From Ostreococcus mediterraneus (taxonomy: Eukaryota; Chlorophyta; Mamiellophyceae; Mamiellales; Bathycoccaceae), in NCBI GenBank assembly GCA_012295225.1, contig WMKK01000007.1, positions 90,467-154,466 on the forward strand: 64,000 bases of DNA, written 5' to 3'. This document shows positions 1-10,255 of this stretch, piece after piece. Numbering within the stretch: position 1 is the first letter of the stretch; the number at the start of each line of letters is the position of its first letter. Under the pieces are notes generated by a model, which saw only the letters and a list, made by a program, of their open reading frames with translations, was not told the origin of the DNA and made no database searches. Both the position numbers and the translations under genes were made by a program.

Positions 1-220
1 ACGGGAGCGAGCGATAAACCCGCGAGCCGCGTGCGGCGCGCGCGACATGTATTAAACAAAAAACGACGAGATATAATTATTGAGTGTTGCGCGTGCTCGA
101 CGATGTGATGTGGTTGACGACACGAGTGATGGCGACGCGACTATTGTGCGTGCGGACGCGATGTAAATCGCGTTTGACTTACAAAACTAAAGAGCTACCT
201 AGTAGAATGCTACCTACGCG
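1..220. other. Left-edge non-coding stretch
   Basis: No reading frame that I can support. This is the 3' flank of the minus-strand kinase gene that ends at 221, and AT-richer patches near 50-80 could hold its polyadenylation signals. No RNA gene was recognised. Confidence 0.5.
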
Positions 221-1499
221 CTAAATTTTTTGACGCTTGGCCGCCTTGTCGGATTCATCCACAACGTTCTTAATCTTGCGATGCGGATACACGATGCGAT
301 CGCCTGTAGTTTCGTAATCGAACACGTTCTTTTGTGGTTGAGGATCGTTTTTGGAAAAGTAATCCATTTTCGTCAACGCCTCAAGCGCCGTTGGACGACG
401 CGTGGGATCGTACGCGCACAACGCGTCAAACACGGCGATTATTTCTGGGTCTTTACTCAATGGCCGCGACGTCGGAGGGACACCATCTGGATGCGAATCC
501 GGATATAAAATGTGCCTGGCTTTGTCGTAATACGGATGACACGTAACCATGGGCCAATCTTCGATGGTTGGCGTGCCTTTGAGTTTCACAATGGACGCCA
601 ACTGTTCCTCTTGATACATCGACCGCGGGTTTTCTTTCTCCTTTGGCACGCCCTGGAATGGCACCACCAACGTCGCGAGCTCGGCAAATATACAGCCCGC
701 CGCCCAAATGTCAATCGAGCGCGTGTAGTGTCGAGCGCCGAGCAATAACTCGGGCGCTCGATACCACAACGTCACCACTGGACCGTTTTCATACAGCGGG
801 CGCAACAAATTTCCAGGATCGACGAAACGCGCTAAGCCGAAATCCGCAATCTTAACCATCCCACACTCACTACCATCGCCCATGAGCAGCACGTTCTGCG
901 GCTTAATATCCCGATGCATGATCCAATTTGAGTGCAAGTAGTGCAACCCGTGCAACAACTGCCACGTGACGCTCTTCACCATCCTCGGGTTAATCCACTG
1001 CCTATGTGTGCGATGCCAATGCAATATCACCCCTAAATCATACTCTGCGTAATCAATCGCTAACGATAATGATAATTCCTTCTTATCCACGATCACTTTA
1101 TACAACCTCACAATGTTTTCGTGCGCGCAGCTCCGCAACATGGTCACCTCGCGAAACGTCGGCACCGGCAGCCCAGACACCGCAGCCTTGTCATCCTCCT
1201 CCGCTTTCGCCGTCTTCGGCGTCTTAAACGTTTTAATCGCACATACTCGACCTGTGTACGCACGCACACACGCACGCCGTCAGTCACACGCCGACGCACA
1301 CGCACACGCCTTCCACACACACACACCACCGCGAGCGCCCGCGCTTTTGTCGTCCTCTTTGCCGCCGCGCGCGCGCACCTTGTCGACCTCGCGCGTAGTG
1401 CACGTGCCCGAACGCGCCCTCGCCGATGACGCCGACGATTTCAAACGCGTCGGCGTCGACGCTCGTCGACGCGGCGAACGAGGCGCTCGCCCGACGCAT
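221..1499 (-). CDS. CDK8: CDK8/CDKE-type Mediator kinase (two exons)
   Basis: Exons 1499-1379 and 1251-221, giving about 383 aa. Exon 1 carries the glycine loop (GEGAFGHV). Joining at GACAAG/GTGCGC and ACACAG restores a continuous frame into the catalytic lysine region (CAIKTFK). The 127-nt intron has ACTGAC 28 nt before the acceptor. Exon 2 shows HRDIKPQN, the ADFG loop, and a WYRAPELLLGARHYT stretch followed by DIWAAGCIFAEL, which is diagnostic of the CDK8/CDKE group that phosphorylates RNA polymerase II CTD and Mediator targets. The magnesium loop is DFG, whereas animal CDK8 has DMG. The ATG at 1499 is the first in frame. The gene is head-to-head with TBP. Symbol by family, not by orthology test. 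Confidence 0.88.
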
Positions 1500-1655
1500 A
1501 CTGCAGAGGGGACCGACGACCGCGTGACGCCATTCGTCGCCGCACGCGTCGACTCCGGGGTGAAGCGTCTCGCGTCACGCGCCCGCATCGACGACTTCGA
1601 ATCACGCCAGCGCGCACACGCGGCGTCTGCGCAGTCGCACGAGGGGCGGTGCGCG

Positions 1656-2628
1656 ATGAGCGCCGACGATCGAGATGAAGATTTTAACGCGATCGTCGAA
1701 GCGGAGGAAGATGCGGTGGATAGAAGCGTACATCCGAGTGGGATCGTACCGGTGTTACAGTACGTGTTGGGATGCGTGTTTTGCGCGCGCGTGTGGGCTC
1801 GTGCGAGGCGTGCGCGTGGGTTGGAGTCGGCGTAGATCTGGGAATTCTGAGAATTATTTAAACAGTCGAGAGCGCTCGAGGCACCGTTTCGCGAGCTGAG
1901 GAACTGACCGGTGGGTGACTTTTACGCGGCTTAGGAACATTGTGGCGACAGTGAATTTGGATTGTAAACTCGACTTGAAGACGATTGCGTTTCACGCGAG
2001 AAACGTGGAATACAACCCAAAGGTGATTAACCCTAGAGGCGCCTCGACTGAGAAACGCGACAGATTACTCTCGCGCGCGTGACGAATTCGACCGAGAACT
2101 GACGATGTATTCGATTTGTTTGTTTGCAAACACTAGCGTTTTGCGGCTGCGATTATGCGTATTCGTAACCCAAAGACGACAGCGTTGATTTTTAGCTCTG
2201 GGAAGATGGTGTGTACGGGTGCAAAGACGGAGGCGTTGGCGCGTGAAGCGGCGAGAAAGTATGCCAAGGTGATCATAAAGCTCGGTTTCCCCGCGCAATT
2301 CAAGGATTTTAAGATTCAGAACATGGTTGGCTCGTGTGATGTCCAATTTCCAATTCGTTTGGAAGGTTTAGCTTGGCAGCACGGGCACTTTGCGCAATAC
2401 GAGCCAGAACTCTTTCCCGGTTTGATTTACAGAATGCAAATGCCCAAGATTGTGCTTTTGATTTTCGTTTCGGGAAAAATCGTGTTGACTGGAGGTAAAC
2501 GACGCGAAGATATCTACCAGGCCTTCGAGAATATATATCCCGTGCTCACTGAATTCAAAAAGTTGGCGCAACCAGATGAAGGCGCGGCGACGCCAGCGTT
2601 GCCGCAACCCAAATCAAAAGGCAAATAA
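1656..2628 (+). CDS. TBP: TATA-binding protein (three exons)
   Basis: Exons 1656-1759, 1935-2022 and 2137-2628 join in frame to about 227 aa. After a short acidic N-terminus (about 30 aa) come the two TBP saddle repeats: first repeat from [18 protein letters not shown] to the [20 protein letters not shown] stretch, second from [16 protein letters not shown] to [18 protein letters not shown]. These phenylalanine-bearing strands bind and bend the TATA box for all three nuclear RNA polymerases. Both introns have GT-AG ends and ACTGAC 27 and 34 nt before the acceptor. A short Pro/Lys tail ([10 protein letters not shown]) follows the core. The start is 157 bases from the divergent CDK8-like kinase start. 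Confidence 0.95.
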
Positions 2629-3249
2629 AAAAAAGAAAACAAACCGTCTGGCTGGTTGATTCATTAAAAAAACAATTTAGAAAGAGAGAGAGAGAGAAGG
2701 AAAGAGAGAGAAAGAGAAAGAGAGAGGGGTTAGAGACACACAGAGACAGAGAAAGCACCGCAATGCGTACGCAAAGCACAGAGATGGTGAGCGTCGAACG
2801 CGTACGCTTATTCAAACGAAGAGAGAATAACGGAATTGAAATTACTTAGCCGAGCCGCCACGGCGACGACGACGACAATCACGAACCCACAATGACGGAA
2901 ACGCCATCCATCGTCCAACCCGCGCGCGTACGCTCATAGACTTTTAACACCAACACGTACAACAGTAGTAGTCACTCCGCGCGCGACCCAAATCCACCCC
3001 CAAATCCACACCACGCCTCACACGCCCCATACTTGATACACATCTCAACCCAATATCCGCGATCTCAACCACAACGCACACATAAAATCCCTTATCAAAT
3101 TTCTTTAAAAACCACCACATCAGCCATAGGCGCGCCACACTACGTACACACTCGCCCCCACCGCGAGGGGCCGCGAGGGCGCGTTACCCCGAACGTTCGT
3201 TCGATCGCGCACCGACGCGAGAACGCGTCTCGCGAACGTCACGACGACG
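2629..3249. other. Intergenic region with purine-rich tract
   Basis: 621 bases between TBP and PsbY, with no supported gene. It holds the GA-rich tract at 2681-2754 and then mixed sequence rich in CCA and CA. The promoter and 5' UTR of the PsbY gene must lie in the second half; I recognise no motif there. Confidence 0.6.
2681..2754. repeat. Low-complexity GA/purine tract
   Basis: Imperfect (GA)n and GAAA runs with almost no pyrimidines on the + strand, directly 3' of TBP. A simple-sequence tract, possibly in the TBP 3' UTR. Short translated ORFs across it (Ser/Leu/Phe-rich on the minus strand) are composition artefacts. Confidence 0.85.
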
Positions 3250-4736
3250 ATGATGGCCACCATCACCCCCGCGTCCGCCGTCGTCATCGCGCCGCGCAGC
3301 GCCGTCGCGCCGTCGTCGCGCCGCGCGCGCGTCGCGTCGCGCACAGCCTCCGCGAAGGACTCGCGCGCCATCGCGGTGCGCGTGGCTGGGACAGCGTCGT
3401 CCGACGATGCGACGACGTGCGTCGACGACGTCGTGCACCGAGGGCAGGTACGTAGCGGAGAGATATATGCGTGAAAATACGTGCGATGGGATTGTGGCGT
3501 GCGCGTAGTCGGGCGGTCGATGGGCGAGGCGCGCGGCGCGGATCGAGATCGCGGATCGGGATCGCGGATGGAGATACGATATCCAGCGCGTGGGGTCGGA
3601 TCGCGAACGGGTGGTTCGTGGCGGGTACGACGTGCGCCCGCGCGTGCGTGGATGTGTGATTGGAGAAATGCATGCGCAGTGGGATTTTTGACTGACGAGC
3701 GTGTGTTGTGTGCGCAGACGGCGGCGATGTCGCTCGCGGCGTCGGCGTTTTTCGCCGATCGCGCGGATGCCGCGCAAGAAGTCATGCAAACGGCGCTCGA
3801 TGGGCGACCGTTGGTGTTCCTCGCGGTATTCGGCCCGGTGCTCGCGTGGGTGGCGTATAATATTCTTGGACCGGGTATGCGCCAGCTTGAAGGCATGCAA
3901 GAGAAGAACGCGAAGAGTACGAAGAAGGGGCGCGCGGTTGCCGCGCTCGCGGGTGGCCTCACGGCGAGCGCGTTGATGGGTTTGCCGGAAATGGCTGATG
4001 CGTCCACGGCGCAAGAGATGGCTAACCTCGCCGGTATTGACGGCCGCATTTCCATCTTTTTCGTGTTTGCGCCGGTGCTCGCGTGGGTGGCGTACAACAT
4101 TNNNNNNNNNNNNNNNNNNNNNNNNNNNNNNNNNNNNNNNNNNNNNNNNNNNNNNNNNNNNNNNNNNNNNNNNNNNNNNNNNNNNNNNNNNNNNNNNNNN
4201 NNNNNNNNNNNNNNNNNNNNNNNNNNNNNNNNNNNNNNNNNNNNNNNNNNNNNNNNNNNNNNNNNNNNNNNNNNNNNNNNNNNNNNNNNNNNNNNNNNNN
4301 NNNNNNNNNNNNNNNNNNNNNNNNNNNNNNNNNNNNNNNNNNNNNNNNNNNNNNNNNNNNNNNNNNNNNNNNNNNNNNNNNNNNNNNNNNNNNNNNNNNN
4401 NNNNNNNNNNNNNNNNNNNNNNNNNNNNNNNNNNNNNNNNNNNNNNNNNNNNNNNNNNNNNNNNNNNNNNNNNNNNNNNNNNNNNNNNNNNNNNNNNNNN
4501 NNNNNNNNNNNNNNNNNNNNNNNNNNNNNNNNNNNNNNNNNNNNNNNNNNNNNNNNNNNNNNNNNNNNNNNNNNNNNNNNNNNNNNNNNNNNNNNNNNNN
4601 NNNNNNNNNNNNNNNNNNNNNNNNNNNNNNNNNNNNNNNNNNNNNNCCGGTGCTCGCGTGGGTGGCGTACAACATTTTGTCCCCGGGCCTTCGCCAGTTT
4701 GAGGACATGCAAAAGAAGAACGCGGGCAAGCGCTAA
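3250..4736 (+). CDS. psbY: PsbY polyprotein precursor, nuclear-encoded (gap inside)
   Basis: Exon 1 is 3250-3447 and exon 2 runs from 3718 to the stop at 4736; the intron has ACTGAC 22 nt before the acceptor. Exon 1 is a Ser/Arg/Ala-rich chloroplast transit peptide. Exon 2 holds at least three copies of the PsbY helix signature (PVLAWVAYNIL...RQLEGMQ): near 3835, near 4075 and near 4650. The first two are each preceded by a hydrophobic leader ending in AxA (ADA-AQ, ADA-ST), as for thylakoid processing sites. PsbY is a small membrane subunit of photosystem II near cytochrome b559. Plant PsbY is known to be made as a two-copy polyprotein; this one has three or more. The N run changes frame (frame 1 before, frame 3 after), so its 545-base length is not exact. 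Confidence 0.9.
4102..4646. other. Assembly gap (545 Ns) inside the PsbY repeats
   Basis: Unresolved bases. The sequence on both sides encodes the same motif (PVLAWVAYNI), so the gap probably reflects collapsed or unassembled near-identical repeats. One visible repeat period is about 240 bases, so about two further copies would fit, but the length is not frame-consistent. Confidence 0.95.
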
Positions 4737-4917
4737 TTTAGCCTGCGCGCAGCTGCGTCATACATCATGACAACAACAACAACAACACAATTATAGTATT
4801 AGTCGAACACGCGGTATCTCGTTGCGCATGGAAAATTTCTTTGCTCGACAATGAACTTGTAACATTGAAAGAAAACTGCTTTCAAATAAAATCATCATTT
4901 TACATGTACACGTACAA

Positions 4918-7581
4918 CTAAGGACTACTGAAAAGATCTGCGAATGGGTCCTTCGCGTGATTGCCCTTCGCCGCGCCTCCAGACATGGCGACGGGCGCGT
5001 TTGCACTAGATTGCTGAGGTCGCGCCGCGGGCGACGCGGATATCAGATCTAACTGCGACAGTAAATCTACTGGAGCAGTCTGCGAAGACGAAGACGATGG
5101 TACTAGATTCGTCATGGCTGGTATCACCGGTGCCGGCGCATCGAGCGCAGATAACAGATCAAAAGGTGCGGCGGATGGCGGAGCTGACGAGCGCATCGTC
5201 GGCGCGCCTCGAGGAGGAGGCGCAAAGCCAGCCAGGGTGACCGGTGCGGACTCTTTCTTAAGCGGCGGTGCATTGCCAAACAAAGCATCGGCAAGTTTTG
5301 CCTTTGATTCGTCCACTTCAGGCGCGGAAATCTTTTGAGGAGGAGGCATTTGGGTGGCAACGGTTGTCGCGGGCGAAGTTGCGCCTCCACCAAAGAACAT
5401 GTCCAAGTCGTCCACCGGCGCTTGACGTGACGGAGGTGCTTGAGGTACATCCGCCTTGTGATGTTCGAATACTAACGGCCCAGTACCGCGAGAATTCTTT
5501 GCCTTCATGACGCTTGATTCGATCGCTTTACTTTGTGCCTCAGCCGCCGCCGCCTTCTCGGCATCTCTCTGCGCCTTGCTCTGGTACGACTTGGCACCTT
5601 GCGCGAGCGCGTTGGCGACGTGCTGATTCATTACCGCCAGGGAACGATCAATCGTCAATTCCATTGCGTATGGCGCTAAAACACTGGTGCGTACGGATGG
5701 GGACTCAGCCATGAGCGCCATGATTTCATTTGCTCGTTGTTGCTTCGTGATGGACTTGCTCGACGTATTTCGTTCCACTGCGCGCAACGCCTTGGCACTT
5801 AAACTACCACCAGAGCGCGTAGCTATTTTCGCAATTGCGCTCAATGCCAGAGTTTCAATCGCGTTTCCTTCCATTTGCGTATCTACTGCATCAATGAGCA
5901 AGTCCATGAGCTCTTCGGAGCTTTTGCCGCTCAGCTCGCCAAACTCACCGATGACCCAAACCATGACTTGCAAGAGAACCAACGGCAGTTTCGGTCGCTT
6001 GAATAATTTCACGTAGGCATTCACCGCGGATTTGCGTGATAATTCATCAGCAACGGCGTCTCCCGTACCTTCTGCGATGAGTCGCATCAAACTTTGGCCA
6101 ATCGATGGCTTCACCGCGTCCCCGGCGCTTTCAAACAACGCCGTCATTGTCTCCACGTACCACTTGGCGTCTGGGGCGTACCTTTCGGCAAGCTCGGCAA
6201 CGCGCGACGCCGCTTCGGCGCGCATGTACTGATCGCTATATCTATCGCCATCACGTTTCAAGAACGCCAGCATGCGTTCAACGATAACCTCGACGTTATT
6301 TGGCTTGGTCATTTTGTACAACAAGTCGAGCGTCTTTTTACGCAGCGTCTCGTCGTCGTCTTCTAGGCAATCCACGACCGCCATCTGGTGCTCAGCGGCG
6401 TAACTTGGATTCACGTTTACTATACACGCTAAAGCATTAAGACCGACGTATTTCAAGTTGTTATTTCTGCTTTTAATGAAGCGAGAAATAACAAGCGCGC
6501 ACTGCGCCAAGAGCTGCGGGTTTGGATAAATGCTCGCAATTGTCCTCACTGTCTCGTACACCAGCGCGTTGCCAATTTGGTTCTTAGACAATTCTGCTCG
6601 CGCGAGGGTGTCTTCAAGCACAGAGTACATCTCACTGCTCGTTTCTCGATCGTGCGCGCCTAGAATGGCTAGAATCTTCAACAGTTTAATCTGCACAAAC
6701 GGCGCCGGCGTCTTGTGGTACTCATACGCCTTGGGCAACCTTCTATCAATCACTTGTTTCAACACGCTCACGAAACTCGAGGTCAAATTTTTGTGCGCCG
6801 TGGGATCGGTAGATATGAGTTCATACAGTGCGCACACTGCCGCGGACATCACGCTAGGATCCTTGTCGCAAATCATCTCTCTAAATTTTCCGTGCAAGTG
6901 ACTGACGCTCTGCGGGCTCTTCTGATAAAATCTCGCCAATGCCATCACCGCCTTCTTTCTCACGTGGCTAACCGAATGCATCAATAAATCTACAACTTGC
7001 GGTAATACTGCAGGCACAGTGTCCTCATTCACGAGCTCTGTAATCGTCGTCAACGCCGCGCACACCACCAAGTAATCGTCGCTTCGTAAATCCTGTTGCA
7101 CCGTATTCACAATAAGTATAATCAAGTCATGGTTCTCATTCAGAAACGAGCTCGTGGCCAGGTATCCGCTGCGTTTAATCGTCACGTCGGACTCTACACA
7201 CGCCTTGACCGCGTGAATATATCCAAAGCTGGCGTCGTGACCGAGCATCTCGAGGTACATCAACCGAAGCATGATTTCTCTGATCCTCTCCTTTTCAATC
7301 TTTGGTGCGCCTAGTAACGCGCGAAGATACATGGATTCTTTCTGCATGATGACATCTTCATCGCTTTTACTCTTACACTCGCCTGTATAACGTGAAAATT
7401 GCGCGCGCGTCAGTCGACGAGAGCTGGTTTCGCGCGCGCAATCCAAACGAGAAGTGAGCAATCCGCGCGTGGCAAATCTACAAAACACGACGCCTTGAGA
7501 CGCACCTATTTGCCGAATGAATTCATAAAACGCTCGAGACTTTGTTTTATGTACGCCCACTGGTACGGGTGGGGCGGACAT
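4918..7581 (-). CDS. AP4E: AP-4 adaptor complex epsilon subunit (two exons)
   Basis: Exons 7581-7506 and 7382-4918, about 846 aa. Removing the 123-nt intron (GTGCGT...ACAG, ACTGAC 27 nt before the end) replaces an aberrant insert with FIRQIGECKSKSDEDV, which matches the adaptin N-terminus. The trunk has HEAT-like helices with MLGHDASFGYIHAVK and HDLIILIVNTVQQDLRS, wording typical of AP-4 epsilon rather than alpha or gamma adaptin. AP-4 sorts cargo at the trans-Golgi without clathrin in animals and plants. After about residue 600 there is only a Pro/Ala-rich hinge with LLSQLDLI and a terminal DPFADLF. No folded ear domain is visible, so the protein is shorter than plant or animal epsilon. Confidence 0.88.
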   Translation of the reverse strand: MSAPPVPVGVHKTKSRAFYEFIRQIGASQGVVFCRFATRGLLTSRLDCARETSSRRLTRAQFSRYTGECKSKSDEDVIMQKESMYLRALLGAPKIEKERIREIMLRLMYLEMLGHDASFGYIHAVKACVESDVTIKRSGYLATSSFLNENHDLIILIVNTVQQDLRSDDYLVVCAALTTITELVNEDTVPAVLPQVVDLLMHSVSHVRKKAVMALARFYQKSPQSVSHLHGKFREMICDKDPSVMSAAVCALYELISTDPTAHKNLTSSFVSVLKQVIDRRLPKAYEYHKTPAPFVQIKLLKILAILGAHDRETSSEMYSVLEDTLARAELSKNQIGNALVYETVRTIASIYPNPQLLAQCALVISRFIKSRNNNLKYVGLNALACIVNVNPSYAAEHQMAVVDCLEDDDETLRKKTLDLLYKMTKPNNVEVIVERMLAFLKRDGDRYSDQYMRAEAASRVAELAERYAPDAKWYVETMTALFESAGDAVKPSIGQSLMRLIAEGTGDAVADELSRKSAVNAYVKLFKRPKLPLVLLQVMVWVIGEFGELSGKSSEELMDLLIDAVDTQMEGNAIETLALSAIAKIATRSGGSLSAKALRAVERNTSSKSITKQQRANEIMALMAESPSVRTSVLAPYAMELTIDRSLAVMNQHVANALAQGAKSYQSKAQRDAEKAAAAEAQSKAIESSVMKAKNSRGTGPLVFEHHKADVPQAPPSRQAPVDDLDMFFGGGATSPATTVATQMPPPQKISAPEVDESKAKLADALFGNAPPLKKESAPVTLAGFAPPPRGAPTMRSSAPPSAAPFDLLSALDAPAPVIPAMTNLVPSSSSSQTAPVDLLSQLDLISASPAARPQQSSANAPVAMSGGAAKGNHAKDPFADLFSSP

Positions 7582-7706
7582 CGCGTTGGTGATGAGGTAC
7601 GCAAGCCACGTTCTGAGGAGCCCACGGGACGCGCTCTTCTTTTTCTGGAACGAGACGCTTCGATGTGTGAAAAGAATTCTGTACTATTATATGCTACGTG
7701 AGCGCA

Positions 7707-8966
7707 TTAGCGACCGATGGTATCCATCGACTGCGTCTCGCTACCATTCATGAGAAATTTCTCGGCAACTTTATCTTCAATCAAAGCGACGGCAGCTTCC
7801 TCGCCTCGCGGCAAAGAGTGCCCGCCAAACGCCCAACGCACGTGACGCTTGTAAATTGTAAAGTTTAAGAAACTGTTGCCCCAATGCGTTTTAATCTCCC
7901 GCGACTCGAGAGGTTCGAAACAACAACACAGTTTGAGCTTTGTTCGACACGCCGGTCGACATAAATGCGGTTCATTGACAATCAAGTGCGTCAACATGGG
8001 CAGTTCAGCGCACGTCCGCAAAATGTAGTTTATGGTTTCCTGATCAAAGTTGTGCGTCGTAGCGACGACAATTTTCGCCATACGACACTTTGATAGCACA
8101 TTTTCGGCGCTATCGTAGATGAAATCTACATCTCGAAACTTACGTCGCGCTTCGATGACTAAATGCTCCTGACACTCAATTCCGCACACGCTCACAGACG
8201 GAAAAGCCTTGGCCAAACCCGCGGCCAGAGAGCCACATCCCGATCCAACGTCGACAATAGCCCCTGTAGCGACGTCTGCGAATACATTATGATCTCTTAT
8301 TAGTGAAATCATGCCGTGTTCGTCTGTACGACCTGGATGTAACGCTCGTCTACTCTTTTGCGTCGGCGCCGCGTCAAGTTCATCCTTGGTCGATTCTTTC
8401 GACCCATGCACGCCAATCTTTACCCGCTTCCCGCGCTCCTCCTTCTGAGGCTCGATTAAACACTTTTCATCACACATCACATCCATCGGTACGCATCGTT
8501 TCCATCGCGCTTTAGCTCCTAACGTCGGATGTCTACACAAACTACCGCTCGGCGCGATCAATCGCAGCGACACCGGCGGCAAAGCGAACACATCCAACTG
8601 CCACCCTCCGCTCTCTGCCCCATGCAATAATCCAACAGGGCTCAACTCATTATTACCCCAAATCAACGAACACGAATGCTCGCCCGGTGGAAGCTGCACG
8701 CACGCATCAAACAGCTCCTTAACCGTAACGCTCGCGTGTACGTCCACAATCACATCTCTCACTACCGCCACTTCCGCATTCGCTGAACGATTACGCGTGC
8801 GCGAAATCCACTCCAACGTGAGCTTAATCTTTCCTACATTCGTCGACAACGTCGTCATCGCCGTTCCTTTCCGAGTCGGCGTCGTTTTCGCGCTCTTGCG
8901 CGCTCCACCGTCGGAAGCGGCATCGTCTCGAGATTGCGCCTTGGTGCGCTTCGCACCGAGCGCCAT
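7707..8966 (-). CDS. SAM-dependent methyltransferase, possibly DOT1-like fold
   Basis: 419 aa, single exon, ATG at 8966. The first 40 residues are basic and nuclear-like. The C-terminal half has motif I (VDVGSGCGSLAAGLA, about residues 238-252), then GIECQEHLVIEARRK with the acidic residue that would hold the SAM ribose, and a later VVATTHNF segment at the position of motif IV. Spacing and the GIE motif recall DOT1-type lysine methyltransferases, but the DOT1 substrate loop is not recognisable and the N-terminal 200 residues match nothing I know. The substrate (protein or RNA) is unknown. Confidence 0.6.
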   Translation of the reverse strand: MALGAKRTKAQSRDDAASDGGARKSAKTTPTRKGTAMTTLSTNVGKIKLTLEWISRTRNRSANAEVAVVRDVIVDVHASVTVKELFDACVQLPPGEHSCSLIWGNNELSPVGLLHGAESGGWQLDVFALPPVSLRLIAPSGSLCRHPTLGAKARWKRCVPMDVMCDEKCLIEPQKEERGKRVKIGVHGSKESTKDELDAAPTQKSRRALHPGRTDEHGMISLIRDHNVFADVATGAIVDVGSGCGSLAAGLAKAFPSVSVCGIECQEHLVIEARRKFRDVDFIYDSAENVLSKCRMAKIVVATTHNFDQETINYILRTCAELPMLTHLIVNEPHLCRPACRTKLKLCCCFEPLESREIKTHWGNSFLNFTIYKRHVRWAFGGHSLPRGEEAAVALIEDKVAEKFLMNGSETQSMDTIGR

Positions 8967-9296
8967 GGATGGCGGCGGCGATTCGATTCGATTGTATTCG
9001 ATTCAGTTCAACTTCGTGCCATTCAATATCCACGCGCGCGCGCGCGCGTGGGAAACAATGACGTTTTGGGAGCGTGAGTGGTTGGATATGTTCAGAAGTG
9101 ATGAATTCGATTTTTAGAGTCGCGAAACGTGGATCAATATTGTTAAAAATAACCGACTAGATACATCATCTCTCGACGATCAGCCTAAAATGCTACGTAG
9201 CAGAGCTCGCTCTCGGGTCTCATGTGTGCTTGCTTTCTCTCTCTCTCCTCGAGTCTTCGTTGTAAACTCAAAAAACTCAATCACCGCGCGCGCCCA
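8967..9296. other. Intergenic region between methyltransferase and petN
   Basis: 330 bases; both flanking genes run on the minus strand, so this holds the methyltransferase promoter and the petN 3' UTR. There is a CG alternating run near 9035-9048. No gene or RNA recognised. Confidence 0.5.
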
Positions 9297-10255
9297 TTAC
9301 AAGCCCGAGCGACCCCAGACGACGAGGGACAAGGAGAAGGAAAAGGTAGCCATGATGGCAGCCCACGCCAAGTTGACGATGAACGGCTCACCCTCAGCCA
9401 CTTGAACCAACTCAGTCGCCGCTTGGACCGGCGCGGCGGTCATAGCTTCCGCAACCATGCCAGTCACGGCGGCGCCCAACGCGAGCTGTCGGGACACAAA
9501 GCGCGTTTTTTGGTCAGTTTCAAAAGCTCAAAACGCAAACGCGCGCGCGCATACAAACACCCATCACCACCCTCGGACGCCTCTCGCGCGAGCACCGTGA
9601 ACAACACGCGCCATCGCACGTCTCCCCATCGCACAGGCAGTCATATCGACGCATCCGCGACGCCATACGCGTGGAAAAGCCGCCCCGCGTGCGCGACTTT
9701 ATCCACTCCTCAGCCTCGATACGATCCCACGCCCGCGATCGACGCCGCCGCGCCCCGCGCGCGCAAAGCCATCGCACACCGCGCGCACACACGCACGCAT
9801 ATCATCCACATGCATCGTTCTCGCGCGGTGTGCGATACGCCAACGCGCGAATGCGCGACGACGCCCCGATCGCTCGCGCGCGATCGGTTCGCGATCCCGA
9901 AACCCCACCCACGCGCGTCATCGCGCGCGCGCATCGCCCCATCGCGCGACGTCCCGCACCGCCCTCGCGCGCATCGACGCGATGCGCGAGTTTCCCACGC
10001 ATCCGCACCGCGCGCGATCGCGGCGCGACGCCGCGCGAGGCGTCCGCGACGCCGCGCGCGCCGCGACGGCGTGTTATCATCACCCCGCGACTCGGGCCAT
10101 CGCAGCGCATCGCATCGCATCGTAAACACGCGTACCTTATCGGCGCGAAGGACCGCGGCGGCGGGCTTGACAACCTTGGCGGAAGACTTTTTCGCGGTCG
10201 TCGCGCGCGCGTGCGCGACGGTCGGGCGGGTCGTGGAGGCGGTCACGGCAAACAT
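9297..10255 (-). CDS. petN: Cytochrome b6f subunit PetN, nuclear-encoded precursor (two exons)
   Basis: Exons 10255-10136 and 9485-9297, 102 aa. Exon 1 gives a chloroplast transit peptide rich in Thr, Ala and Lys. Exon 2 starts with a hydrophobic stretch ending VQA-AT, then an acidic linker, and ends with [20 protein letters not shown] followed by WGRSGL, almost identical to chloroplast PetN, the 29-aa single-helix subunit 8 of the b6f complex. In land plants petN is plastid-encoded; nuclear petN is known in some green algae. The intron is long (650 nt, GT-AG, ACTGAC 28 nt before the acceptor) and explains the many spurious ORFs between 9.5 and 10.1 kb. Divergent from the BUB1-like gene. Confidence 0.92.

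Noticed and set aside
1113-1835. 240-aa + strand ORF that includes TBP exon 1
   Set aside because: Only the part from 1656 fits TBP; the upstream part is the complement of the CDK8-like exon 1 and intron.
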